A stretch of 64,000 nt of DNA, from the NCBI GenBank assembly GCA_033439255.1, contig CM065892.1, positions 186,001 to 250,000 on the forward strand, in the 5' to 3' direction. The notes beneath the pieces were generated by a model. The model saw nothing but the letters and a program-made list of their open reading frames with translations. It was not told the DNA's origin and did not search any database. The position numbers and the translations under genes were made by a program. Positions within the stretch are counted from its first letter, which is position 1. The number at the start of each line of letters is the position of its first letter. The stretch comes from Hericium rajendrae. Taxonomy: Eukaryota; Basidiomycota; Agaricomycetes; Russulales; Hericiaceae. Below, one piece after another: positions 34,801 to 43,105 of this stretch.

Positions 34801-35230
34801 CCCAAGGGCGACGTTCAGGAAGGCGATGGGAGGATTCCTCATCGAAGACGGGTTGGAAATCCTGGTACTGAGGGGGAACCATCTCAGCAAAGGACTTCTC
34901 CGCAACATGGGCGGCCACACGCTCAGCCAGTTTCTGAGCATTGGTGAAAGAGCGACGGATACGGATGGTATGTTGGTAGTCTGGGTCGTCATCTGGAGGG
35001 GGTGGTGTGTCCCAGTCAGGGAGAACACCAGCTAGGCGAAGACCCTCTTCAACCCAGTCATCATCGACGTTAGGTCGCGGGTCATCATCCTCGGTAAACA
35101 GACGTGCAGGGACTTTGGACAGGTGGATGCGGCGAAGACGGACACCTTGGACTCGGCGAGCGGGGATCACGTATTTGGGAAGTGGGGCAGGAACAAATGG
35201 CGGGGGCAGTGGGAGCAATGGAGGGGGCAA
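31748..35230 (-). CDS. Gypsy pol: reverse transcriptase, RNase H, integrase, chromodomain
   Basis: The 1,160-codon frame has, in order: reverse transcriptase ([20 protein letters not shown], then [14 protein letters not shown] with the YMDD box); RNase H ([25 protein letters not shown]); integrase with an HHCC zinc finger ([30 protein letters not shown]) and DDE core ([25 protein letters not shown]); and a C-terminal chromodomain ([27 protein letters not shown]). The frame is open throughout and its last part lies in the LTR. It is a fossil or possibly live element part, described only as found. Confidence 0.93.
   Translation of the reverse strand: [1160 protein letters not shown]
31852..31864 (-). 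other. Polypurine tract of the Gypsy element
   Basis: On the minus strand the sequence AGAGAGGGGGTGA sits directly before the 3' LTR. This is where LTR retroelements prime plus-strand DNA synthesis. Confidence 0.75.
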
Positions 35231-35853
35231 GGTGGGGGGAGCAGTACAGCAGCGGTACTGAGGACTGGTGGACGAGGGGCTGATTGGCGGCGTTCTGAGC
35301 GAGTGGACAGGTTTTTGACCGGGGGCTTATTCAGGGTGCAAGAGGGAGGGCAGCGAGTCATGTTAACACGACGAGAGACCCAATCAATTTCAGGGTTGTG
35401 TTCCTGTAACCAATCGGTCCCAAGGATAATGTCATAGTCGCCAATATCAACGAGATAGAACTCAGCTGTCTCCTCATGGAAGGACGTCGAGTCCTTGGCG
35501 TAAATGCGGATGTTCTGGTTGACGGAATAGCGGACCCAGCCCATGATGTTTTCGGAGTTGTCCACGTTGCGAACGGGAAAGGGTTTAGGGAGTTTCTTGA
35601 GGGGGAACTGGTGTTTCTTGGCAAACTCAGGGTGCATAATGATGCCTTCTGCACCACTATCGAGAAGTGCCTCAGCGTCGATTTGTTTCTTGATCGGGGC
35701 AGTGATAATCTTGGCCTGGAGCGTAATGGACGGTGTCTGACGGTTGGGTGTGATAGCGGACATGCGCAAAGACGATGGATACGATTGCTCACAGGGGTCG
35801 GATAGTACAGAGAAGCGATTCGACGGATCAAAGAAATGTTTCTTGCCACCCAC
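35167..35853 (-). CDS. Gypsy aspartic protease region
   Basis: The frame holds the retropepsin motif EALLDSGAEGIIM and the downstream DYDIILGTDWLQEHNPEI typical of Ty3/Gypsy proteases. It lies between gag and pol and overlaps the pol frame by about 60 bp, as is common in the family. Confidence 0.85.
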   Translation of the reverse strand: MGGKKHFFDPSNRFSVLSDPCEQSYPSSLRMSAITPNRQTPSITLQAKIITAPIKKQIDAEALLDSGAEGIIMHPEFAKKHQFPLKKLPKPFPVRNVDNSENIMGWVRYSVNQNIRIYAKDSTSFHEETAEFYLVDIGDYDIILGTDWLQEHNPEIDWVSRRVNMTRCPPSCTLNKPPVKNLSTRSERRQSAPRPPVLSTAAVLLPPPCPLHCSHCPRHLFLPHFPNT

Positions 35854-35876
35854 GGACGACGTGACCGGGGGGCGCT

Positions 35877-36866
35877 TTAAAAACCCTCAACCATATCCTT
35901 TAATGCAGCCTTTGCCTCTTCCCTCTCTTCCTCGCTCAAGTCCTTCAACTGCGACGATAAGTCGGCGATGGACCTGTTGATGGCGGGGACAGCGAGGGCA
36001 GCGGCTGCATCTTCTGGAGCTACTCCCGGGGCAGAGCCGGTTTCTAGCGCTCGGACACGAGGGGTTGAGGCACGGGGGTTGGAGTCGGCATTGAGGGGGC
36101 AGTCGCGGAAGCCATGGCCCTTCTGGCGGCAGCAGAAGCAACCGCCCTCACGCCTGAGGCGCTCACGGTCAGGCTCCGAGAGTTTGGACAGTGGGGCACC
36201 TGTAGCAGCGACTGTGCGGGATCGGCCAGTAGATGTGGACTGAGGGGAGCGAGTGCTCACCGGGGTGCGCCCAGTTGTAGGGCGGGGACTCTGGAACCGG
36301 GTGCGCATGAGGTAGGCAGCATTCCTGTCACGGGCCCTCGCCTTCCACTCAGCCAGGGTGGTGGGCGTGGGGTAGCTGCGCTGGCAATCATCGCGCAGGG
36401 TGCTGTTGAGGCCATGCAGGAACCAGTCGATCAGGGCCACGTCATTGTAGCCGGTGCGAGGGGCGAAGGACTCAAACTCGGTGATGTAGTCGACTACCGG
36501 GCGCGTACCCATCTGGAGGGTCTGGATAGCATGGGAGGCATCCTTGGAGTCGTCAAGGGGAGAGAAGTCCAAGTTGAAGCGAGTTCGAAGGGCGGTGAGG
36601 TTGGCGTAACGGGGAACATGAGCTGGAGATGTTTTTGCAGCCACGAGATCGTCATCCTCAAGGATCTCCTCGACGCGCTGGGTGGCCCACTGGCCAGCGA
36701 TAGGGCCCTGGCAGAGGTCGAGGAAGAGGGAGATCTGGGCGGTATCATCTTTATACCGGGTAGAGTTGGCGCGAAGGAATAAGCGAATACGCAGCTGGAA
36801 TTCCTTGGACTTGGAACGATCTCCCTCAAAGGGAGCAGGTTTGACGCCGATCTCAGGGTTGGACAT
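35877..36866 (-). CDS. Gypsy gag with zinc knuckle
   Basis: The retrotransposon gag (capsid) domain reads PAPFEGDRSKSKEFQLRIRL, then TLQMGTRPVVDYITEFESFA and WFLHGLNSTLRDDCQRSYP. It is followed by a CX2CX4HX4C knuckle (CFCCRQKGHGFRDC). A helical Ala/Glu-rich tail ends the frame. Confidence 0.88.
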   Translation of the reverse strand: MSNPEIGVKPAPFEGDRSKSKEFQLRIRLFLRANSTRYKDDTAQISLFLDLCQGPIAGQWATQRVEEILEDDDLVAAKTSPAHVPRYANLTALRTRFNLDFSPLDDSKDASHAIQTLQMGTRPVVDYITEFESFAPRTGYNDVALIDWFLHGLNSTLRDDCQRSYPTPTTLAEWKARARDRNAAYLMRTRFQSPRPTTGRTPVSTRSPQSTSTGRSRTVAATGAPLSKLSEPDRERLRREGGCFCCRQKGHGFRDCPLNADSNPRASTPRVRALETGSAPGVAPEDAAAALAVPAINRSIADLSSQLKDLSEEEREEAKAALKDMVEGF

Positions 36867-38105
36867 GTCGATGGATGGCTGAACAGGGGGGGCTGTGGCA
36901 ATGGTTGGTTTGACGTTGACGGTGGATGTCGATGCAACAGCGGCAACGGGTGGAGCAGGTGAGGGGACTGGTACTGGGGTAGGCGTTGAAACAGGTGGTG
37001 GTGGTGGGGCCTGAAGGGTATCGAGGCGGGTAGCTTGTTGCTGAGCGAGATTCTCTATAACTGCTTGAGAGAGTGCGAGTTCTGCAGTGGTTAAGAAGAG
37101 GGTACTGGCCTGCCAAAACCACAGGTCACTTTCTTCTACGAGGCTGGGTCTCCAACTGACTACAAGCCGATTGGTGTCGGAGCGGTATGCGTAGTAGTTG
37201 TTGGTTACCGGGTTGAAAGTAATACCTGGGGGAACAACAAGTGGGGTGGTGCGAGCAGGGGGAGAATCTGCACTAGGAAGGGCAACGGTGGGAAGCGGCG
37301 GGGTAGCGGGGTGTTGGCGACGGTGTTCTGTAGCTGCGACGTCGAAGTCGTTAAGCTCGAGGTCTGCCTGGTCGTCACGATCGGCGAAGTACCACTGTGC
37401 GGGACCGTCGTCGTCCTCGTCCGGAGTGACGAAGTCTATTCGAACGATGCCAGAAAGGGTGTAGATGAAGTATTCGTCGAGCGAGGCAAAGACGCCGAGT
37501 GGGTATGGTTCTGTGGTCTGGAAACGGGGGTTGGTGGGATCAATGGTGAGGTCTAGAAGAAGTCAGCCGCAACTGGGCGACGACCAAGAGCACGAGGGTA
37601 CAGGGGGTCCGAGTACGGGTTTCTGAGGAATCGGTGGCCGAGGCGTTCTCTGGCCCACACAGGCTCAGGCGAGGGTTCGGGGGTGAAGAGACCTAGTGTG
37701 CAAAAGGGGAACGAGGTCGATGGTAGGATACTTGCAGGGGATCCTCGGTTGGGTTGGCGACAGTGGTAAGCGATATCCGAGGCACCGAACGTGAATTCTT
37801 GCAAGTCGACGTCAAAGGAAACTCGAATTCGAACGTATAAGGCAATGGAGATAGCACCTGCACGTGGTTTCCACGACCTCAATCGAAACCAAACTCCTTC
37901 GGCTTCCCAACGCTTCACAGCACAATAGCGGAGGAGGGGGATGAGTGCACTGCCCTCGATGGTGTTGGCGATGGGAAAGGGGAGATGAGGTTGATGGAAT
38001 GGATGTCGGGATTCGGTGAAAATGTCGGCAGTGAAGGGTTCAAAGAAGAAAGGTATGATGGGCGATAGTAGGGAGGTGAGGTGGGTGTATGAGAGATTGT
38101 CCAGG
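36867..38105 (-). other. Gypsy leader and gag-upstream coding-like stretch
   Basis: Between the 5' LTR and the gag domain lie about 1.2 kb with long minus-strand frames. They encode a Pro/Val-rich region (PTPVPVPSPAPPVAAVAST), DEDDDGPAQWYFADRDDQAD and an aromatic segment near 37.55-37.92 kb. This looks like an N-terminal extension of gag, or a separate product, as seen in some basidiomycete Gypsy lineages. I do not propose how the frames connect. Confidence 0.5.
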
Positions 38106-38528
38106 TGTCAAGACTCGGTCGTAGACAGCAGAGAACCACCCAAGTCACCAGCGATGATGGGGGCGAGAGAGCAGAGAGCGGCTAGCAGCGCAGTGACCTG
38201 TATTGGAGGTACAGTACGGTACAGACGAAATGGACAATCTAGGGAAATAGGCGAGCGACAGGGAGCCTATAAGTACTGGGACGACAATGGGAAAAGAACA
38301 ATGGACACCATAACGGGTCGAACAATAGAGTGAGAACAATGGTGGCCAAAAGGAGAACAATGGGAGGGAGAACAATAGGATGTCCCAAAGGGGAACAAGG
38401 GCATGGGTGAAGGATAGCCCCAGGTCATGTGAGGAAGTGAACATGTGATGGGGCTGCTGGAGCACATGACCGACGCGATGCCTTGATGGCAGAGAAGAAG
38501 GCGGAGAGAAATGGAGCGATCCGTGACA
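38106..38528 (-). repeat. Gypsy LTR (5' copy)
   Basis: A 423-bp direct repeat of 31429-31851 with about one mismatch. Being upstream in the element's direction, it carries the promoter. A TATAAG-type sequence and repeated GAACAATG blocks are inside it. Confidence 0.95.
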
Positions 38529-38533
38529 GGACG
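38529..38533. repeat. Target-site duplication GGACG (right)
   Basis: Partner of 31424-31428. It belongs to the interrupted DIRS element. Confidence 0.9.
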
Positions 38534-38604
38534 GCGACGACGATGCACCTATGCACGACGACGCTTGATAAATACAAAAAGCCACGAAAACCGTAGATAA
38601 CGCA

Positions 38605-39835
38605 CTATTCATTCACAAACGCCTTTCGAAGTGCCTCTGGCAGAGGCGCAGCGTCCTTGAGCCGGGAGAAAGATGGGACCCGTATTCCGCGCGAAACGGG
38701 GTCTGCCACATTCTCTGCCGACTCGACGTACACAAGCTCGAATGAAATGTTGATATCCATGGTGACCAGATCCGTGCGCCGTATGCACTGGTTCACCATC
38801 CAATTGCGGCTCCGTCCGCGTCGGAAGGCCCCAATGACACCCTGGTTGTCACTGTGGATGAGAACGGAGGCATCTCGTATGCCCGCGCGCTCAACCTGCA
38901 AGACGGCTAGTTCAATGGCAATAGCTTCGCCCCAACCTATGTCGCATCCCACCGGGATGTTCCAGCCCTCCGCCCAGCGCCAAGCAACAAATGCAGAGTC
39001 AAGGACAATCCCGACACCCCACTCCGTGGACGCGTCAACCCAGATGTCGATGTCACGTCGCGGACCCCGCGGTACGAGCGAGCGAATGCGCGGGGCCGAG
39101 CGTAACTCGGTGAGCCACCAATGTATGTCTGTCCAAAGGGAGGGTTTTGGCCAGCGGAGAAGAGGTCGACCGTGACGAATATAGGCGAAGTCGGCGATGA
39201 AGGAGGCGAGGGAGGTGAGGAAAGCGCGGCCGTGGGGGTAGACGAAAGCAACATGGTTGAGTGAGCCGTTGATGCTCTGAGCTTCCTTCAGAGGAATTTG
39301 ACGGCCCTCGAATTGAGATATGAAGTCGTGAAGTTTCTGAATGAGACGAACAAGCTTGTGGTCAGCGACTTGAACTGTTTTCGCCGAGATGTCCCATGAG
39401 AAGCCGATGTACAGGACGACAAAATCGAATTCCTGGCCCTTTGTCGCATGCCAAGGAACCTGCAGGGCCGCGATAAGAGACTTCGCGCCCTCCCGATTGT
39501 ATGCATACTCGTAAACGGCGGAGCCCAAGTCATCGGTCCACGACCGAATCGGGAAGCGAAAGATGCAGTTGTCGTCAACCCATTTCACCGACGGGCCGAC
39601 TCCGACACACTGCCAGATGTCTATCGTCGCATCTGCGACCTCGCCCTGTAAGCCCGAAGTGGTAGCGGCGCCAAACGGCGCATCATGGTCAAGCCAGAAC
39701 ATCCCCCGATGAGCCATGACGAGGAACTTTTTGTCCTCTGACTTGATTGGGATCGTGCGATACGCTTTCTCAATGTCAAGTGTAGCAGCCTGCGCACCAG
39801 GAGGCGTGCTCGCGACCTGCGAGTACGTGGTATCA
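38605..39835 (-). CDS. DIRS reverse transcriptase / RNase H block
   Basis: This block holds LDIEKAYRTIPIKSEDKKFL at its start, then HRGMFWLDHDAPFGAATTSG, SVKWVDDNCIFRFPIRSW (the catalytic DD box in DIRS form), YIGFSWDISAKTVQVADHKL and an RNase H-like domain (DIDIWVDASTEWGVGIVLDS, SVLIHSDNQGVIGAFRRG). It ends ALRKAFVNE. DIRS reverse transcriptases are a distinct lineage related to those of Gypsy elements. Fossil part, described as found. Confidence 0.88.
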
Positions 39836-40395
39836 GAACATGATAATCCACAAGCGCATGCGCTTCAGGTAACGATCCGATATCGAGAAGAAAACACGTC
39901 CCCGAGGACCGAGAAAGGCCAGCGCTGTCAGCGCGACCGCGGCTCAAAATTTCAGACACTTGGGCGCGAAACTCGGCAAGCCCGACTTCAAGGGAACAGG
40001 GAGCTCCACACGCATAACGTGTATCCGCACTCGAAACAAGGAGCTCCCCATGCGCCAGCATGTGTTCGCGCTCGAAGCCAACATCGACCGCGAGGTACGA
40101 CGTGCTTATGAAACCTGAGCTCCACGTGCGAACACGCATTCGCGCTCCAGAAAAAGCCGCGTTGACCTCATGGTACAACGCGCTTATGAAACATCGAACT
40201 CCGTGCGCAAGCGCACATTCGCGCTCGAAAAAAAAACCTCACCGGCCGCCATGGCACGGCTAGTTTATGAGAACAAGGAGAGTTCCTGGCAGAGGATCCG
40301 CAAGACCATGCCAGAAAGGGAGCGTCAACGCGAAAGAAGATGGGAGCAGAGAACTGAAAGGACGACATAAGTTAAGGGGGAAAAGGAATAAGAAC
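39836..40395 (-). other. Stretch inside the DIRS reverse transcriptase: probable intron
   Basis: The two conserved reverse transcriptase blocks are separated by about 560 bp. On the minus strand this stretch begins GTGAGT and ends with CAG. DIRS-like elements are known to carry spliceosomal introns in some lineages, so an intron is the simplest reading. It contains the tandem repeats listed next. An inserted sequence is the alternative. Confidence 0.5.
40041..40275. repeat. About three tandem copies of a 76-80-bp unit
   Basis: Units start at about 40041, 40117 and 40196, each opening GAGCTCC or GAACTCC, then a TTCGCGCTC block, then a GTACGACGTGCTTATGAAAC-type block. A half unit precedes them at 40001. 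Copies differ at many positions, so the array is not freshly made. Confidence 0.7.
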
Positions 40396-41335
40396 TCACA
40401 ATTTCTGCCATCACAGATGCTGTGCCCCATCGCGTCGGGAAATCGTCAGAGTCAAGGAGGTCGTTGACCGCGTACCCTGCCTTGCCCTTATGCGATATAT
40501 CCCGCACAATGCGGCTCTTGATTTTTCCATTTTCGTCAACCGTGATAACGACGTGCACGGGGCACGCCGCAAAGTTCCCGCCGCAAATCTCCCTCATCTC
40601 ATCATGCGTGAACGGGCCACTCATGCGTTGGGAGTCAACCTCTTCCTGAAGATACTCGTCGATGCGCCCGTCCTCACTCGAAGGTCGATAAGGTGGTATA
40701 ATAGAGTCAGCGAGAATGGAATCCGGAACGCCAAGAGAGAAGCCGTTGCGCAGACTGTGGACCAAGTGAGGATATCGGTTTTCCAGATGAAAAAGGTGGA
40801 AGAAAAATTCGAATGCTTCAGGGTTGTACGGGCACACGACGCGATCGAGAATAGAGTCGGAAAATGATGTGATACGAGAAGTCTTAGCCGGAACGTCAAG
40901 AAGGCCGTCGGGAAGTGGTATCGTGCAATGTGGAATGAGAGGTGAGGATTCAGGCAGGACAACCCGAGGCATTGTGGTGTTCGTCACCACAGAGGGAGCA
41001 GGAATGCTTGACATTGGTGCCATGAAGTCCTGGCTTGCACTTGTCGGCACCGGAATTGAAGGCGATGCAGTACAGGAGCTTGCTGTTGCTGACGTTGGTG
41101 ACGGCGTGGGGATGTTGTTTGTCGAACCGGGAGAGAACCGGTCGGTTGCTAAGAGTGGTCTTGGTAACGCAGTCGCGTGCGAAATGACCGGAGCGGCCGC
41201 ATATGATGCAAGAACCGCCGGCCGAGGTGCGGGACTTGCCCGATGGAAAGGGCTGGGTCTTGTCCTTGCCGTAGGGAGCGAACCGGGATGTGGACGCGAT
41301 GGACGAGCCCACACGATCACGGGTGCCGCCACCAT
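40325..41335 (-). CDS. DIRS reverse transcriptase, upstream block
   Basis: A Pro/Ser-rich N-terminal segment precedes the start of the polymerase domain: NPEAFEFFFHLFHLENRYPH, EEVDSQRMSGPFTHDEMREI, VHVVITVDENGKIKSRIVRD and GYAVNDLLDSDDFPTRWG. It overlaps the gag-like frame in another phase, as usual in these elements. Fossil part, described as found. Confidence 0.8.
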   Translation of the reverse strand: MVAAPVIVWARPSRPHPGSLPTARTRPSPFHRASPAPRPAVLASYAAAPVISHATALPRPLLATDRFSPGSTNNIPTPSPTSATASSCTASPSIPVPTSASQDFMAPMSSIPAPSVVTNTTMPRVVLPESSPLIPHCTIPLPDGLLDVPAKTSRITSFSDSILDRVVCPYNPEAFEFFFHLFHLENRYPHLVHSLRNGFSLGVPDSILADSIIPPYRPSSEDGRIDEYLQEEVDSQRMSGPFTHDEMREICGGNFAACPVHVVITVDENGKIKSRIVRDISHKGKAGYAVNDLLDSDDFPTRWGTASVMAEIVSSYSFSPLTYVVLSVLCSHLLSR

Positions 41336-42347
41336 TGTCGCGTTGGCTAAATCTGGACATGTCTTGTAGGCGCCGGTTGAACTCGAAGCTGCGGAAATTG
41401 GCGATCTCTTGTCCTAGACGGATATGCCAACAGGCGTCATCGTGCACGAATTGTGGCTCGTTGTATGCACGACGCTCGGCAATGTCGAATGCGAGAATGG
41501 CCGGGAAGGCAGACTCACGCTCCTCGCGCGCACACAATGCTTCAAAGTGATGGCGCCAGCGCAGTCGGACCGCCGAATCGGCACGTCCTCCGAGAAACGT
41601 AGCGTAGTTGCCCCAGGCTTCCATCCAGAGGACCAGAGAAAGGTCCATCTCCTTGCCGAGCGCGGCATGTCCGACGTCGAGCAGGGACACGTTACCCGAG
41701 TTGATGTGATGCTTCTTCATGAGTGTGCTCCTTTGTTCGGTGATAAAACGGAGATTAGCGCGGGTAAAAAGATGCATGGGAAGATACATCTTCTCGTCGA
41801 ATAATGAATGGATCTCGTCAGGGATCGAGATCGGGCGCTCAATCGAGGATACGACTTCTTCATCGACTTCTCTGAAAATCCTGCGCTTAGGCTTGGTGAC
41901 TGCTGCCGTGGGCGCGGTAACCTGTGTGGAGGAATTGAGTGGTCCTAGCGCGCCGGAAGCAGCCAGCGAAGCCACGCGCTCGGATGCCATGTGTGAGGCA
42001 ATCAGTGATACGAGTTGTTGTTGGTCGGCCGGAAGATTACTATATAGATGTGTAAGTGGGGTATTAAAGGAAGTTCCGGCACCACCGGATGAGGAAGCGC
42101 CTCCGGCAGCGCTAGAAGATGCCGCATTTGTATTAGGAGGTTGCGTTATAGGGGTCGAAGGTCGGTTATCCTGTTCATCCGCCGGCGGCGTCGATGGACG
42201 AGATCTGCCGGATCTATTCTGCGGAGTCTCGCCGTCCGTTGTGATAGTGGTTCCTTCTGTCATGCTGATTGTACTGAATGTTGATCGGGAAGATCGTATG
42301 CGAGGAATGAACCGAAATGAAAAAAGTCGGCGGCGACACCGCGACAC
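40950..42347 (-). CDS. DIRS gag-like protein with zinc knuckle
   Basis: The 465-codon frame has a Ser/Thr/Pro-rich N-terminus, a helical capsid-like middle (LGKEMDLSLVLWMEAWGNYA, WRHHFEALCAREERESAFPA, VHDDACWHIRLGQEIANFRS) and a zinc knuckle CIICGRSGHFARDC near residue 385. A second Cys/His cluster near the end (CSLCGDEHHNASGC) may be another knuckle. Fossil part, described as found. Confidence 0.85.
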   Translation of the reverse strand: MSRCRRRLFSFRFIPRIRSSRSTFSTISMTEGTTITTDGETPQNRSGRSRPSTPPADEQDNRPSTPITQPPNTNAASSSAAGGASSSGGAGTSFNTPLTHLYSNLPADQQQLVSLIASHMASERVASLAASGALGPLNSSTQVTAPTAAVTKPKRRIFREVDEEVVSSIERPISIPDEIHSLFDEKMYLPMHLFTRANLRFITEQRSTLMKKHHINSGNVSLLDVGHAALGKEMDLSLVLWMEAWGNYATFLGGRADSAVRLRWRHHFEALCAREERESAFPAILAFDIAERRAYNEPQFVHDDACWHIRLGQEIANFRSFEFNRRLQDMSRFSQRDNGGGTRDRVGSSIASTSRFAPYGKDKTQPFPSGKSRTSAGGSCIICGRSGHFARDCVTKTTLSNRPVLSRFDKQHPHAVTNVSNSKLLYCIAFNSGADKCKPGLHGTNVKHSCSLCGDEHHNASGCPA

Positions 42348-42434
42348 GAGGCAGGAGGAAGGGATGAAGGGACGTGGGAAATCTCTCCCTGCGCGTCCCG
42401 TCCTTTCCTCTGCCTGCGGGCGGCGGCAAAGGCC

Positions 42435-42475
42435 GGCCCGCTCAGTTGCCTCGCTCCATTGGTCTTAACTAGCCC
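42435..42475 (-). repeat. DIRS right inverted terminal sequence
   Basis: This is the counterpart of the left terminal sequence. Just outside it (42478-42516) lies a small 9-bp inverted repeat, GCAAAAGCT facing AGCTTTTGC, which may belong to the element's end or to the host. Confidence 0.55.
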
Positions 42476-43105
42476 TAGCAAAAGCTCCCGTCTCGCAAGC
42501 TCGACTTAGCTTTTGCGGCATCTAGTCTCATATTAAGACCCCGCGGTTTGGAATGAACCTACAAATGGGTCTGCGTCTGTCTGCGTGTCGACCAGAAGGA
42601 AGGAAGGAAGGAAGGAAGTATATTCCGCAGCGGTCCATTGCGGGACGCGAACTGTGACGCAGTCAGGCACAGGATAGATCTCCTCGAAGTTCACCAATGA
42701 CCATCGACGACGACTCACCGCGTCGCCGGGCTTGGCTCATCTCAAACAAGTTCGAGGCTGCGACTTACTGTGAATTTCACCACAGACTTGCTACAGGCTC
42801 CCGAATAGTCATCGTGCTGATGCCGACTGCCATGTGAGTTTATCCATTGTTGTCCATCCGTCCACGAGCTGAACCTACTCGCAATCACCCTGATCACAGT
42901 GGCTACTCGCATCTGCCTCTATGCTTCTCTCCGATCGCACGTGGATTCGTAATGTCCGACTGTCAGTTTCTGCTAGGGACCATAGACGCTTGTCAATGGG
43001 TCTGCGCTCCGACAGCGTTTAATCAAATACTCTCCATAAGCCAGCTATGGCAGCCTGTATGTCGCACTGCTTCGACTGGTCTTCCTACTTGTTGGACTCG
43101 TCTTG
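42476..43105. other. Intergenic upstream of F-box gene 2, with a short GGAA microsatellite
   Basis: This 630-bp stretch lies between the DIRS end and F-box gene 2. It holds about five to six tandem GGAA units at 42596-42618 and no recognised gene. Confidence 0.6.

Larger units (their letters stand above)
31429..38528 (-). mobile_element. Gypsy (Ty3-type) chromovirus LTR retrotransposon, looks whole
   Basis: This 7,100-bp element is inserted in the DIRS element near the beginning of its recombinase part. Its structure on the minus strand is: 423-bp LTR (38106-38528), a leader and gag region, protease, reverse transcriptase, RNase H, integrase, chromodomain, polypurine tract, and 423-bp LTR (31429-31851). 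A 5-bp target duplication GGACG flanks it (31424-31428 and 38529-38533). The two LTRs differ at about one position in 423, so the insertion is very recent. The major reading frames look open. The chromodomain places it among chromoviruses, which usually insert into heterochromatin. Confidence 0.95.
29746..42475 (-). mobile_element. DIRS-like (tyrosine recombinase) retrotransposon, split by a Gypsy insertion
   Basis: The element reads on the minus strand in the order gag-like, reverse transcriptase/RNase H, tyrosine recombinase, which defines DIRS elements. Its own sequence lies at about 38534-42475 and 29746-31428. The middle is the younger Gypsy element plus one copy of the target duplication. 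The outer limits are set by an inverted match (GGGCTAGTTAA at 29746 and its complement ending at 42475, with partial similarity inward). No target duplication is seen outside, as expected when a recombinase rather than an integrase inserts the copy. Apart from the Gypsy insertion its reading frames are long, so it is also fairly young, but the copy is broken by that insertion. The ends are approximate to a few tens of bases. Confidence 0.85.

Noticed and set aside
40041-40275. Regular repeats that could suggest a CRISPR-like array
   Set aside because: Units are adjacent and diverged with no unique spacers, and the host is a fungus. They are ordinary tandem repeats in the DIRS element.
42478-42516. 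9-bp inverted repeat next to the DIRS right end as a functional site
   Set aside because: It is short enough to be chance. Mentioned with the terminal repeat but not claimed as a separate element.
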